NCBI GenBank assembly: GCA_016717105.1
Contig: JADKGF010000034.1
Location: forward strand, 1 to 29,440
DNA: 29,440 nt
Direction: 5' to 3'
Origin: Saprospiraceae bacterium
GTDB lineage: Bacteria; Bacteroidota; Bacteroidia; Chitinophagales; Saprospiraceae
In this document: in pieces, positions 16,482 through 24,428 of the stretch
How the letters are laid out: each line of letters starts with the position of its first letter
Position numbering within the stretch: position 1 is the first letter of the stretch
Made by a program: the position numbers and the translations under genes
Notes under the pieces: generated by a model
What the model saw: the letters and a program-made list of their open reading frames with translations, nothing else
Told to the model about the DNA's origin: nothing
Databases searched by the model: none

Positions 16482-16489
16482 CAAAAATA
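16482..16489 (-). promoter_or_regulatory. -7 element for cysS
   Basis: On the reverse strand TATTTTTG (16489-16482) matches TAnnTTTG and lies 32 bases before the cysS ATG. The rest of the gap up to glgC (16490-16709) is AT-rich; I see no further hairpin, repeat or convincing promoter in it. Confidence 0.5.
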
Positions 16490-16709
16490 TTATTTTTATC
16501 TTATATGTGTTGTTAACATCTTGTTATAATTGTACACAGATTTGTCATTGATTCATGGTAAAGTCAGTCAATTTGGGTATGATGTTTATTTTTTATTATG
16601 ATATAGGATTAATTAAAAAAATAATAACATGAGAAGTTTCCATAATTAAGACATAGGTATTATTATTGCATTTGAATAGACAATCATAACTTTATAAATC
16701 AGAGGTAGT

Positions 16710-18002
16710 ATGAAATCCGGAAAAAATGTGTTACAAAAAACTATATGTCTCATCCTTGGTGGTGGAGCAGGTTCGCGACTTTACCCGCTTACAAAGGACA
16801 GATCCAAGCCGGCAGTTCCGATTGGAGGCAAGTATAGGTTGATAGATATTCCTATTTCTAATTGTCTGAATTCAGGGTTGTATCGTATTTTTGTTTTGAC
16901 ACAATACAATTCTGCTTCACTAAATAAGCATATTAAAAACTCATTTCATTTTGACAATTACTCAAATGGATTTGTGGATATATTAGCAGCCGAACAGACC
17001 AGCAACAATATGGATTGGTTTCAAGGTACTGCCGATGCTGTGCGTCAATCCGTGAGAAATTTTGCTTACTATGATTTTGATTATATTTTGATATTATCTG
17101 GTGACCAACTCTATCAAATGGATATCGAAGAGGTCTTGCTGGATCATGTCAAACAAAATGCAGATGTCACAATCGCTACAATTCCTGTTATCGCTGCAGA
17201 TGCAACATCATTTGGCATCATGAAAGTAAATAATGAAAACAAAATCACGAGTTTTACAGAAAAGCCGTCCATGGATATATTGGAAAAATGGTCGTCTGAT
17301 GTATCTGATGAATTGAAGGCAAAAGGCAAAATTTATCTTGCTTCCATGGGTATTTATGTCTTCAGCAGGCCGGCATTACGTGTATTGCTCAATGAAAATC
17401 CAAAAGCTGTAGATTTTGGAAAGGAATTGATACCAGATTCTATCAATCGGGGTATGAATGTCGTCAGCTATGCATATGATGGATATTGGACAGATATAGG
17501 AGATATCAAATCGTTTTTTGAAGCAAATATTGCACTAGCTGATGATATTCCGCAGTTTAACATGTTCGATAATGAAAATAAAATCTATACGCGAGCACGT
17601 CTGCTTCCACCGGCTAAGTTTTCTGGTGTTTCATTTTCGCGAGCAATTGTAGCAGAAGGATCTATTATCCAAGCCAAGATGGTAGAAAATTCTATTCTCG
17701 GCATTCGATCTAGGATCGATTATGGTACCATTATAAAGAATGCCTATATCATGGGTAATGATTATTTTGAGTCACTCGAAGATCTTGCTGATCCTAATAA
17801 GATCCCGATGGGTATCGGCAAAGATTGTTATATAGAGAATGCAATCATAGACAAACATGTCAGAATAGGGGACAATGTCATTATAAGAGGACACGAGAAT
17901 CTGACGGATATGGAGTCTGAACATTATGTCATCAAAAAGGGTATTGTAGTAGTCAATAAAAATGCCATCATTCCTTCAGGGACCATTATTGGGAATAAAT
18001 AA
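16710..18002 (+). CDS. glgC: Glucose-1-phosphate adenylyltransferase
   Basis: A 430-residue ADP-glucose pyrophosphorylase, the committing step of glycogen synthesis (ATP + glucose-1-phosphate to ADP-glucose + PPi). The N-terminal nucleotidyltransferase domain has the loop LILGGGAGSRLYPLT and RSKPAVPIGGKYRLIDIPISN, and later LSGDQLYQMD and GTADAVRQ. The C-terminal third is a left-handed beta-helix (hexapeptide repeats such as SILGIRSRIDYGTIIKNAYIMG and AIIDKHVRIGDNVIIRG). The ATG at 16710 is preceded by AGAGG at a short distance, an unusual Shine-Dalgarno-like match for this region. No other glycogen genes are in the window. Confidence 0.96.
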   Translation: MKSGKNVLQKTICLILGGGAGSRLYPLTKDRSKPAVPIGGKYRLIDIPISNCLNSGLYRIFVLTQYNSASLNKHIKNSFHFDNYSNGFVDILAAEQTSNNMDWFQGTADAVRQSVRNFAYYDFDYILILSGDQLYQMDIEEVLLDHVKQNADVTIATIPVIAADATSFGIMKVNNENKITSFTEKPSMDILEKWSSDVSDELKAKGKIYLASMGIYVFSRPALRVLLNENPKAVDFGKELIPDSINRGMNVVSYAYDGYWTDIGDIKSFFEANIALADDIPQFNMFDNENKIYTRARLLPPAKFSGVSFSRAIVAEGSIIQAKMVENSILGIRSRIDYGTIIKNAYIMGNDYFESLEDLADPNKIPMGIGKDCYIENAIIDKHVRIGDNVIIRGHENLTDMESEHYVIKKGIVVVNKNAIIPSGTIIGNK

Positions 18003-18039
18003 TTGATTGGGTAAACGGTCTAGAATACTTTTACAACGC

Positions 18040-18055
18040 CTTGAAGTGATTCAAG
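18040..18055. other. Small hairpin downstream of glgC
   Basis: CTTGAA-GTGA-TTCAAG (18040-18055) forms a 6-bp stem with a 4-base loop. It is followed by TAAAATGTTTT and lies 38 bases after the glgC stop, so it may be a weak terminator. Confidence 0.3.
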
Positions 18056-18165
18056 TAAAATGTTTTAAATCGATCAAGAATGGTGATTTGGAACATAACA
18101 GGCAATGATTTTAATCACATTTTTTGAGTGTCATTGTGTTTAATTTTATATCAAAATTAGAATAT

Positions 18166-18564
18166 ATGAATTCGGAAATCCCTGTCAAACGTATAAAGAC
18201 ATCAAAGATTGTATATGTTTTGCCGACTGACACCATGATGAAAGTTGAGGAAGTATTTGAGACTGTGCCTATACATCATATTTTGGTGGTTGAAAATGAA
18301 AAGCTTAGAGGCGTTATTAGTAAAAGTGATCTGCTCAAAGTGTACAAAAAGGCTGTAAATGAAGGAGTTTTCCCTGATAGGTCGACAATTCTAGCCAGTG
18401 ATCTTATGACCAAAAATCCAGTTACACTCGATACAGAAGATACTATTGGTTTAGCCGCGGATATCATTTTGGCAAATCAAATTCACTCTATTCCTATTCT
18501 GAATGGTGACCAACTCTCTGGCATTATTACAAACCACGATATCTTAAAATATTGCTTCAAATAA
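18166..18564 (+). CDS. Protein made of two CBS domains
   Basis: The protein is a bare CBS pair (Bateman module) of about 132 residues from ATG 18166; an in-frame GTG at 18124 would add 14 hydrophobic residues with no clear role, so the later start is preferred. The first CBS spans roughly IVYVLPTDTMMKVEE to GVISKSDLLKVYKK, the second ILASDLMTKNPVTLDTEDTIG to SGIITNHDILKYCF. The repeated G-V/I-I-S/T-x-x-D-I/L-L-K ends are diagnostic. Such modules bind adenine nucleotides and report energy state to a partner. No catalytic domain is attached, so the partner is unknown; adjacency to glgC is suggestive only. Confidence 0.87.
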   Translation: MNSEIPVKRIKTSKIVYVLPTDTMMKVEEVFETVPIHHILVVENEKLRGVISKSDLLKVYKKAVNEGVFPDRSTILASDLMTKNPVTLDTEDTIGLAADIILANQIHSIPILNGDQLSGIITNHDILKYCFK

Positions 18565-18640
18565 TATAGGGAAACTGGGTCTCAAAAATCGATTTGGGCT
18601 TACTTATCTTACAATGTATTGGCTTTCAACCATATTTTAC

Positions 18641-18670
18641 TTGAAATTTTGCCAATAATGCGTATATTTG
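18641..18670 (+). promoter_or_regulatory. Bacteroidota-type promoter for the SixA-like gene
   Basis: TTG at 18641-18643 is followed after 19 bases by TATATTTG at 18663-18670. The match to TTG-N19-TAnnTTTG is full, and it lies 26 bases before the ATG at 18697. Confidence 0.65.
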
Positions 18671-18696
18671 TGTTTGTTTTTCAATAACGCACTAAA

Positions 18697-19191
18697 ATGT
18701 ATAAGCAGGTCATTATCGTTCGCCATGGAAAGTCATCATGGGCAAACTTTACTATTTCTGATCACGACAGGCCATTAGATGAGCGTGGTATTAAAGATAG
18801 TCCGTTTATGGCTAATTGGCTTTCCGAATTGGGTTTTTTCCCACAGAGACTTATCACATCTACAGCAGTTAGAGCCAAATCTACTGCTAGGTTTTTTTCT
18901 GACAAATTTGGCATCACACCTGATGAAGACCGAAACTTATATCATGGACTACCACAAAATTACCTCGACCAAATAAATCTGCTTGATGAAAAGATCAATA
19001 CAGTAGCTTTGTTTGGTCATAATCCGGGCATTACTATTATAGCAAATCAAATAAAGCCCGGATGTACGGACAATATTCCGACTTGTGGTATCATCATAGC
19101 AACTATGGAGATACAAATTCCTTGGCATAAAATCACTTTTGAAAACATGGAATTAAAAACTATTTTGGTACCTAAAAATTATGTTCCATGA
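18697..19191 (+). CDS. SixA-like histidine phosphatase
   Basis: A 164-residue histidine phosphatase superfamily protein. The catalytic RHG motif is at residues 9-11 (IIVRHGKSSW), a typical KSSWAN-x-x-SDHDRPLDERG segment follows, and the second catalytic histidine is in LFGHNPGIT. The short length and the RPLDERG pattern place it with SixA-type proteins, which remove phosphate from phosphohistidine or small substrates. The actual substrate is not known. The stop overlaps the next start (ATGA, 19188-19191), so it is coupled to the DUF4296 lipoprotein gene. Confidence 0.87.
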   Translation: MYKQVIIVRHGKSSWANFTISDHDRPLDERGIKDSPFMANWLSELGFFPQRLITSTAVRAKSTARFFSDKFGITPDEDRNLYHGLPQNYLDQINLLDEKINTVALFGHNPGITIIANQIKPGCTDNIPTCGIIIATMEIQIPWHKITFENMELKTILVPKNYVP

Positions 19192-19556
19192 ACAAAAAAA
19201 TATGGGTAATGCTTGTTGGGCTTTGTTTTTTTTCTTGTGCAAAAAAAAATAATGATGTGCCTAAACTCGAAATGACATCAGATGAAATTGTCCATGCTAT
19301 AGTACAAATGTATTCTGTAAATGCAGCAGTAAATATCAACGATTTCTCATTCAGGGACAGTATTTCAGGTGTGTATTTACAACAGATTTCAAAATTGACT
19401 GGGCACAGCATTGAGACAATCAAATCGGATTTTGCGAAGCTACAACAAATGCCCGATTCGTTGCTAGTACTTCAAAACAGGTCTTTGGACACGATTCGTG
19501 TTATACAAGAGCGTCTTCTTACACGAGGCAGCACTTCCAAGTTTAATATTAATTAA
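19188..19556 (+). CDS. DUF4296 family lipoprotein
   Basis: A 122-residue lipoprotein: the signal MNKKIWVMLVGLCFFSCAKK has lipobox FFSC with Cys17 as the lipid site. The body is helical, with the DUF4296 pattern EIVHAIVQMYSVNAAVN, then FRDSISGVYLQQISKLTGHSIETIKSDFAKLQQMPD. The family is restricted to Bacteroidota, and its function is not known. The position between a phosphatase and a two-component system gives no firm clue. Translation is coupled to the upstream gene. Confidence 0.8.
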   Translation: MNKKIWVMLVGLCFFSCAKKNNDVPKLEMTSDEIVHAIVQMYSVNAAVNINDFSFRDSISGVYLQQISKLTGHSIETIKSDFAKLQQMPDSLLVLQNRSLDTIRVIQERLLTRGSTSKFNIN

Positions 19557-19579
19557 CATTAAAATAATATAGATAATCG

Positions 19580-19609
19580 TTGAGATAGGCAAACAGAACG
19601 GTAATTTTG
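19580..19609 (+). promoter_or_regulatory. Bacteroidota-type promoter for the two-component operon
   Basis: TTG at 19580-19582, then 19 bases, then TAATTTTG at 19602-19609. The transcription start should be near 19616, leaving a leader of about 13 bases before the ATG at 19629. Confidence 0.65.
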
Positions 19610-19628
19610 TGACTAATCTTATCAATAG

Positions 19629-20327
19629 ATGCAAAATATGAATCTTGAGCACCGGATCTTAGTAGTGGATGATGAAGAGGATATATTAGAAATTTTAAAA
19701 TACAACCTTAAGAACGAAGGATTTAAGGTGAAAACTGCCGCTGATGGCGAAGCAGCGCTTATTGTCGCTAATGACTTTGATCCACATCTCATTTTATTAG
19801 ATATCATGATGCCTGGTATGGACGGAATCGAAGTTTGCCAAAAACTACGAAAAAATCCTAAGTTTAAAAATACGATAATTGCATTCCTTACAGCTCGAAG
19901 CGAAGCTTTTACACAGATATCTGCATTAGATTCAGGTGGCGATGACTTCATCAATAAACCCATTAAACCCAATGTGCTAAAATCCCGAATCAATGCTTTG
20001 CTTAGAAGACTGGCGGTCAATCCATCCGAAGATGGAAAAGCATTGATCACTAAATTTGGGTCTATGGAGATAGATGAAGAACAATTTAAAGTACTTGTTG
20101 ATGGGAAGGACACAGGATTAGCAAAAAAGGAGTTTGAACTTTTATCATTATTGGCATCTCGACCAGGCAAAGTATTCAAGAGAAATGAAATTCTTTCGAA
20201 AATTTGGGGTAATGATGTGATCGTAGGAGACAGAACGATCGATGTCCACATAAGGAAACTACGGGAAAAAATAGGTGATCATTTCATCCACACTATGAAA
20301 GGTGTTGGGTATAAATTTGATTTTTGA
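19629..20327 (+). CDS. OmpR/PhoB-family response regulator
   Basis: A 232-residue regulator. The receiver domain (residues 8-125) has the acidic pocket DDEED (Asp14, Asp15), phosphoacceptor Asp58 in LILLDIMMPGMDG, the FLTARSE switch threonine and the NKPIKP lysine. The C-terminal winged helix (about residues 138-232) has KKEFELLSLLASRPGKVFKR and the recognition region VGDRTIDVHIRKLREKIGD, ending GVGYKFDF, typical of the PhoB branch. It is cotranscribed with the kinase at 20324. No pst or pho genes are nearby, so the PhoB likeness does not prove a phosphate signal. ATG 19638 is an alternative start. Confidence 0.95.
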   Translation: MQNMNLEHRILVVDDEEDILEILKYNLKNEGFKVKTAADGEAALIVANDFDPHLILLDIMMPGMDGIEVCQKLRKNPKFKNTIIAFLTARSEAFTQISALDSGGDDFINKPIKPNVLKSRINALLRRLAVNPSEDGKALITKFGSMEIDEEQFKVLVDGKDTGLAKKEFELLSLLASRPGKVFKRNEILSKIWGNDVIVGDRTIDVHIRKLREKIGDHFIHTMKGVGYKFDF

Positions 20328-21364
20328 CCTTGTACAAAAACATCACCATAAGACAAATTACATTACTGATCACATTATTAGTGACTACAGTAAATGTACT
20401 CATCATCGGGATCGGCATGTCATTGATGTTGACTTGGTGGTATTTACCGATGTTTTTAATTGTTTTGCTAGTCAATTTTTTGATAGTTCGCTTTTTTATT
20501 GAAAAGTATGTCTTCAGGAAGATAAAAATTATTTACAAATTGATATATGATTCCAAAAAGGATAAGCCATTGGTAGATATCAATGGTGAAAGCTTGGAAG
20601 ATGTCAATACCAAAGTTATGGAATGGGCTGAAAATACCAAAAAGGAAATTGCCAGCCTTAAGTCATTGGAAGAGTATCGAAAGAATTACGTAGGGAACAT
20701 TTCGCATGAACTGAAGACACCGATATTCACCATTCAAGCTTATCTGCATACGCTCATGGAAGGTGGACTATACGATGAAAATATCAATACCGAATATCTC
20801 CGTAGAGCCGCAGACAATACCGAACGATTACAAAATATTGTTGAAGATCTAGATATTATCAATAAGCTCGAGTCCGGCAATGCTGAGTTGGATATTCGAC
20901 GCTTTGACTTGAAGGAGTTAGTAAAGGACATTTTCCTAGATCTCAAATCTATGGCTAAAAGAAAAAAAATCAAATTACAACTCAAAGAAGGTGCATCATC
21001 TACTTATTTCGTGTTGGCTGATAGAGAGTCCATTCGTCAGGTATTTACCAATTTGCTAGTAAATTCCATAAAATATGGCAAAGAAGGCGGTACGACAAAG
21101 GTTTCATTTTATGATATGGAGACAGAAATTCTTACCGAAGTTTCTGATAATGGTATAGGTATAGATGAGAAACATCTCAAGCATGTTTTTGATAGATTTT
21201 ATAGAGTGGATGCCAGTAGAAGCAGAAAGCAAGGTGGATCTGGGCTAGGATTGTCTATTGTAAAACACATCATCGAAGCGCACGACCAGACAATAAATGT
21301 CAGATCTACATCGGAGATAGGCTCCACCTTTGGATTTACATTGAAAAAAGCTGCTAACAGATAG
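20324..21364 (+). CDS. Sensor histidine kinase with minimal sensor region
   Basis: A 346-residue PhoR-like kinase. Two membrane helices lie close together near the N terminus (about residues 11-32 and 35-53), with only a few residues between them, so there is almost no periplasmic sensor; sensing may occur in the membrane or cytoplasm. The phosphorylated histidine is in ISHELKTPIFT. The ATPase domain shows the N box (NLLVNSIKYG), G1 (DNGIGID), F box (FDRFYRVD) and G2 (GGSGLGLSIV). The start is TTG at 20324, overlapping the regulator stop as TTGA; TTG 20330 is an alternative. The two gene products should form one phosphorelay. Confidence 0.93.
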   Translation: MTLYKNITIRQITLLITLLVTTVNVLIIGIGMSLMLTWWYLPMFLIVLLVNFLIVRFFIEKYVFRKIKIIYKLIYDSKKDKPLVDINGESLEDVNTKVMEWAENTKKEIASLKSLEEYRKNYVGNISHELKTPIFTIQAYLHTLMEGGLYDENINTEYLRRAADNTERLQNIVEDLDIINKLESGNAELDIRRFDLKELVKDIFLDLKSMAKRKKIKLQLKEGASSTYFVLADRESIRQVFTNLLVNSIKYGKEGGTTKVSFYDMETEILTEVSDNGIGIDEKHLKHVFDRFYRVDASRSRKQGGSGLGLSIVKHIIEAHDQTINVRSTSEIGSTFGFTLKKAANR

Positions 21365-21376
21365 AAATTCTAAGGA

Positions 21377-22096
21377 TTATACTTTAGTCAATTGATGCAA
21401 ATACATCTGAATGGTATTCTTGAGCCCGAAGTAAAGTGCGTCACATACTAATGCATGGCCTATCGATACTTCCAACAATTGAGGTACTTCAGCACGGAAA
21501 TGATATAAGTTGTCAAGATTTAGATCGTGTCCTGCATTAATGCCAAGTTCCAATTGGTTGCACAGATGACCAGCATCTGCATAAGGCTTGATGGCAACTT
21601 CTTTATTTTGGTGGAAATCATACGCATAAGGTCCAGTATAAAATTCTATTCTATCCGTTCCTGTTTCTTTGGCAGCGTACAATCTTTCTGGTATCGGGTC
21701 TATAAACAGGCTTACTCTTATACCATTATCCTGTAATTTTTTGGTCGTTTCCCGCAAAAAGTGTTGATGTGTGACGGTATCCCAACCATTATCGGAAGTC
21801 AATGCACCTGGCAAATCGGGCACTAAAGTGCATTGGTCTGGTTTGTTCTTGATGACCATGTCAAGGAAATCTTCTGACGGGTATCCTTCGATGTTAAATT
21901 CTGTAGTGACTTGTTCCTTGAGCAACGGGATATCGTCGTACCTAATATGGCGTTGGTCAGGTCTTGGATGTACGGTGATGCCCTGCGCACCATAAGATTC
22001 GCAGTCTCTGGCTACTTGCAGCAAATCAGGATAATTTCCACCTCTCGAATTTCGAATAAGTGCAATTTTATTGATGTTGACACTTAACTTAGTCAT
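21377..22096 (-). CDS. pdxJ: Pyridoxine 5'-phosphate synthase PdxJ
   Basis: A TIM-barrel enzyme of about 239 residues that condenses 1-deoxy-D-xylulose 5-phosphate with 3-amino-2-oxopropyl phosphate to give pyridoxine 5'-phosphate (DXP-dependent vitamin B6 route). Family marks: KLSVNINKIALIRNSRG, GAQGITVHPRPDQRHIRYDD, SLFIDP, ELGINAGHDLNLDNL and EVSIGHALVCDALYFGL. ATG 22096 (MTKLSVN) is preferred over 22102. It converges with the histidine kinase, with 12 bases between stops, and lies 35 bases after the corrected stop of the bifunctional nuclease gene, so these two reverse-strand genes are probably one transcript. Confidence 0.96.
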   Translation of the reverse strand: MTKLSVNINKIALIRNSRGGNYPDLLQVARDCESYGAQGITVHPRPDQRHIRYDDIPLLKEQVTTEFNIEGYPSEDFLDMVIKNKPDQCTLVPDLPGALTSDNGWDTVTHQHFLRETTKKLQDNGIRVSLFIDPIPERLYAAKETGTDRIEFYTGPYAYDFHQNKEVAIKPYADAGHLCNQLELGINAGHDLNLDNLYHFRAEVPQLLEVSIGHALVCDALYFGLKNTIQMYLHQLTKV

Positions 22097-22131
22097 GGTC
22101 ATGAATGTATATCAGTCTTGCGATGTGCTGG

Positions 22132-22714
22132 TTAGGAATCGCTATTTTTTTTGCTATTGATGATGTCTCTGATTTGTGCGGCTTTTTCATATTCTTCTTT
22201 GTGAAGTGCTTCATCGAGGAGTTTTTCCAGATTGGCAATACTCATTTCTTCGATGGATGCAGCAGCTGGTTTTGATGCCTTCTTTTCTCTTTTGTTGCTC
22301 TTCATCATCTAGTATGACACCGGCACTTTCCATGATGAAATCGAATGTATAAATAGGACAACCATATCGTACCGCCATAGATATCGCATCCGAAGTCCTT
22401 GCGTCGATTTGCATGACATTGCCATCCATTTCGCAAATGAGTTGTGCATAAAATATACCATCAAGCAGATTGTTGATGACTACTTCCTTTAGATTGATAT
22501 CAAATGCGTCAAGGGTATTTTTGAACAAATCATGAGTCAAGGGTCTGTTGGGTGTCATGTTTTCCAAAGCAACTGCGATGGCTTGTGCTTCAAAACCACC
22601 AATAACTATAGGAAGACGTCGATTCCCATTTTCTTCACCCAAAACAACAGCATAATTATGTGATTGTGTCACACTGTGAGATAATGCCATTATATCCAAT
22701 CTTACTTTTTTCAT
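22132..22714 (-). CDS. Bifunctional nuclease family protein (DUF151) with C-terminal UVR motif, frameshifted
   Basis: The N-terminal part (residues 1-140) is the DUF151/bifunctional nuclease domain: NYAVVLGEENGNRRLPIVIGGFEAQAIA and MQIDARTSDAISMAVRYGCPIY are its core. As read, the frame stops at 22211 with a nonsense tail. One base too many in the run at 22281-22297 (reverse strand CAACAAAAGAG) explains it. After correction the frame continues through KKASKPAAASIEEMS and LEKLLDEALHKEEYEKAAQIRDI, a clear UVR (UvrB/UvrC) motif, to the TAA at 22134-22132, giving 193 residues. DUF151-UVR fusions are known in Bacteroidota. The nuclease name comes from a plant homolog; the bacterial role is unclear. 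Confidence 0.85.
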
Positions 22715-22733
22715 TATGACGGAATTGTAGATG

Positions 22734-22741
22734 CAAAGGTA
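22734..22741 (-). promoter_or_regulatory. -7 element for the bifunctional nuclease-pdxJ unit
   Basis: On the reverse strand TACCTTTG (22741-22734) matches TAnnTTTG and lies 19 bases before the ATG at 22714. No clear -33 TTG is present. Confidence 0.5.
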
Positions 22742-22835
22742 GTAATATTTCCGAAAAGTGTTGAAAATGCGCTAATCATTATTTAAATACTGTTTTTCAA
22801 AATATTTTTATTAAGCTTCTTATGGGCGTAGCAGT

Positions 22836-23711
22836 TTAAAAATTAAAGTAAATTTTACCATAATAAAAAAACAAGACTAAAAGACCTTGTAGTAACATAG
22901 TTCCGTCCAAAATACCGTAATGATAAAATCTCAAAGCCCTAATTTTTTTTGATTTTAGAAAATAAAAAGTCGTTATCGCCGATAAAGACAAAGCGTAAAC
23001 TATAAACCAAGATTGCAATTGATTATAATGAATGAAAGTGATGACCATAAAAAAAAATAATGAAATGTAGGCTATAATTAATGCTGCCTTTTCACCCAAA
23101 ACGAGCGGAATAGTCTTTAGTCCAGCCTGTCTATCATCTTCCATATCTCGTATATCAAATGGGATAGTTATGGCAAAAATAAAAAGAAATCTTTCTAAAA
23201 GCATGGTCACGATATCTATCTTTTTAAATGAAATTCCGGATTGGATTACAGGTAATAAAATAGTGGAGACTGACCATACAAACGCAATCAAAAATATTTT
23301 CAAAAAGGGAATATCTCGCAATCTGAAAATAATTTTCTCGCCTTCAAAAAAGGGTAGGGAATACAGAATCGTCAGCACTGCAATGGGCGCCAAGGCGATC
23401 AAAACTTCTTTTTTAGCTAAAAATGCAACACTTAAAAATCCAGCAACAGAAAGAAATACAAGCAGATAAAATTTGTATAGGTTATTTTTTACCCAACCAT
23501 GCTTTTCCGTGTCTAAGGCATCTTTATTTTTTATAACCGTGATAAGTCGATGTATGTTATACTCAAATAATGTGGCAAAAAAGATTATAAATAAATATGG
23601 ATGCCACTGTGGTGCCATGCCCAATTGTATTTGCGTGGCAATTGTCAAGGACACAGCCGCTAATGATATAAAGATATTGGAATGGATTAATATTTTGAGA
23701 AGATTCAACAT
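22836..23711 (-). CDS. UbiA prenyltransferase-like membrane protein lacking the first Asp motif
   Basis: A protein of 291 residues with about eight or nine hydrophobic helices. The second aspartate-rich motif of UbiA prenyltransferases is present as DIRDMEDDRQAGLKTIPLVLG (residues 186-206). In the first helical pair, where the family normally has NxxxDxxxD, there is FEYNIHRLI with no aspartates. Family members move prenyl chains onto aromatic or lipid acceptors. With half of the Mg-diphosphate site changed, activity is uncertain. ATG 23711 is chosen over TTG 23723. It begins 8 bases after the stop of the upstream fragment gene. Confidence 0.75.
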   Translation of the reverse strand: MLNLLKILIHSNIFISLAAVSLTIATQIQLGMAPQWHPYLFIIFFATLFEYNIHRLITVIKNKDALDTEKHGWVKNNLYKFYLLVFLSVAGFLSVAFLAKKEVLIALAPIAVLTILYSLPFFEGEKIIFRLRDIPFLKIFLIAFVWSVSTILLPVIQSGISFKKIDIVTMLLERFLFIFAITIPFDIRDMEDDRQAGLKTIPLVLGEKAALIIAYISLFFFMVITFIHYNQLQSWFIVYALSLSAITTFYFLKSKKIRALRFYHYGILDGTMLLQGLLVLFFYYGKIYFNF

Positions 23712-23719
23712 ACATTTTA

Positions 23720-24382
23720 TCAATCAAATTCGAAGTTATTTATCTTTTTTATCAATCTTTTTGTTTCAGAAATTGTCTTTATAATCTTCTGATAATGAAT
23801 GACATCATCGGGTTCAAGTTTGTGGTTTACTCTATCCAATAGCCATTTTTGTGCTGGTTGGATTACATCGATAGTAAATGCCCAGGTAGATGGCAAGACA
23901 TTACTAAAATATTGTGAATTGTTAATGTAAATTTTGTCTAAATCAAATTTTGGGTCTCTTATTAAGTTGTCTCCAATTATCGGGAATTGTGAAGAAAAAT
24001 CTTGGTTGTATGGACTTTTTAGTTCGATAGATTGTTTGATTTGTTTGCTAATTTGTACAAGCTTCCAAAAAGTATCTCTATCTTTCGGATAAGGTACTTT
24101 CATGTCCCCATCATCATATATCCAATAATGCTTTTCATTAAATTTCGCTGAGAAAAATACTGCTTGGATGAATGCTAAAATATCTGATCGATTAAATGTT
24201 TCCTTGTAAGCATCCTGTAAATTACCACTATTATTAGCATAACAAAGATTCCCAATATGATCTGATGTGGTTATAAACGTTAAGTTTAAAATATTTGCAA
24301 TTCTCTCTACCATTTCAGGATTGGAATTCAGGATATTTTCTGCGTCCAACCTAACATTATTATGTATTTTTATAAAGGGCAT
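23720..24382 (-). CDS. Detached C-terminal region of a type ISP-like restriction-modification enzyme
   Basis: About 221 residues from ATG 24382 (TTG 24397 is possible). I see no methyltransferase or nuclease motif. The order of segments follows the C-terminal part of large single-chain (type ISP-like) restriction-modification proteins: SNPEMVERIANILNLTF; SDILAFIQAVFFSAKF (family: DIFDYIYAVLHSP-type); VPYPKDRDTFWKLVQISKQI; ELKSPY; FPIIGDN; KIYINNSQYFSNVLPSTWAF; QPAQKWLLDRVNHKLEPDD; and HYQKIIKTISETKRLIKKI. These cover the part after the target-recognition core and the Type_ISP_C-like end. The catalytic N-terminal part, usually several hundred residues or more, is absent, and an alcohol dehydrogenase gene ends 46 bases upstream. 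It is probably a remnant; a domesticated DNA-binding protein is possible. Assignment is from memory of the family pattern. Confidence 0.65.
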   Translation of the reverse strand: MPFIKIHNNVRLDAENILNSNPEMVERIANILNLTFITTSDHIGNLCYANNSGNLQDAYKETFNRSDILAFIQAVFFSAKFNEKHYWIYDDGDMKVPYPKDRDTFWKLVQISKQIKQSIELKSPYNQDFSSQFPIIGDNLIRDPKFDLDKIYINNSQYFSNVLPSTWAFTIDVIQPAQKWLLDRVNHKLEPDDVIHYQKIIKTISETKRLIKKINNFEFD

Positions 24383-24428
24383 AAATATCAATCTCAAATT
24401 TTAGTTACTACAATTTAGTTTGAAAATA

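Noticed and set aside
16490..16709. Search for a riboswitch or T-box upstream of cysS or glgC
   Set aside because: The region is AT-rich without a conserved core, stable stem series or terminator/antiterminator pair.
23720..24382. Idea that the fragment is a complete novel gene working with the UbiA-like protein
   Set aside because: Segment order matches the C-terminal part of known R-M enzymes too closely; the 8-base gap to the next gene shows only likely cotranscription.
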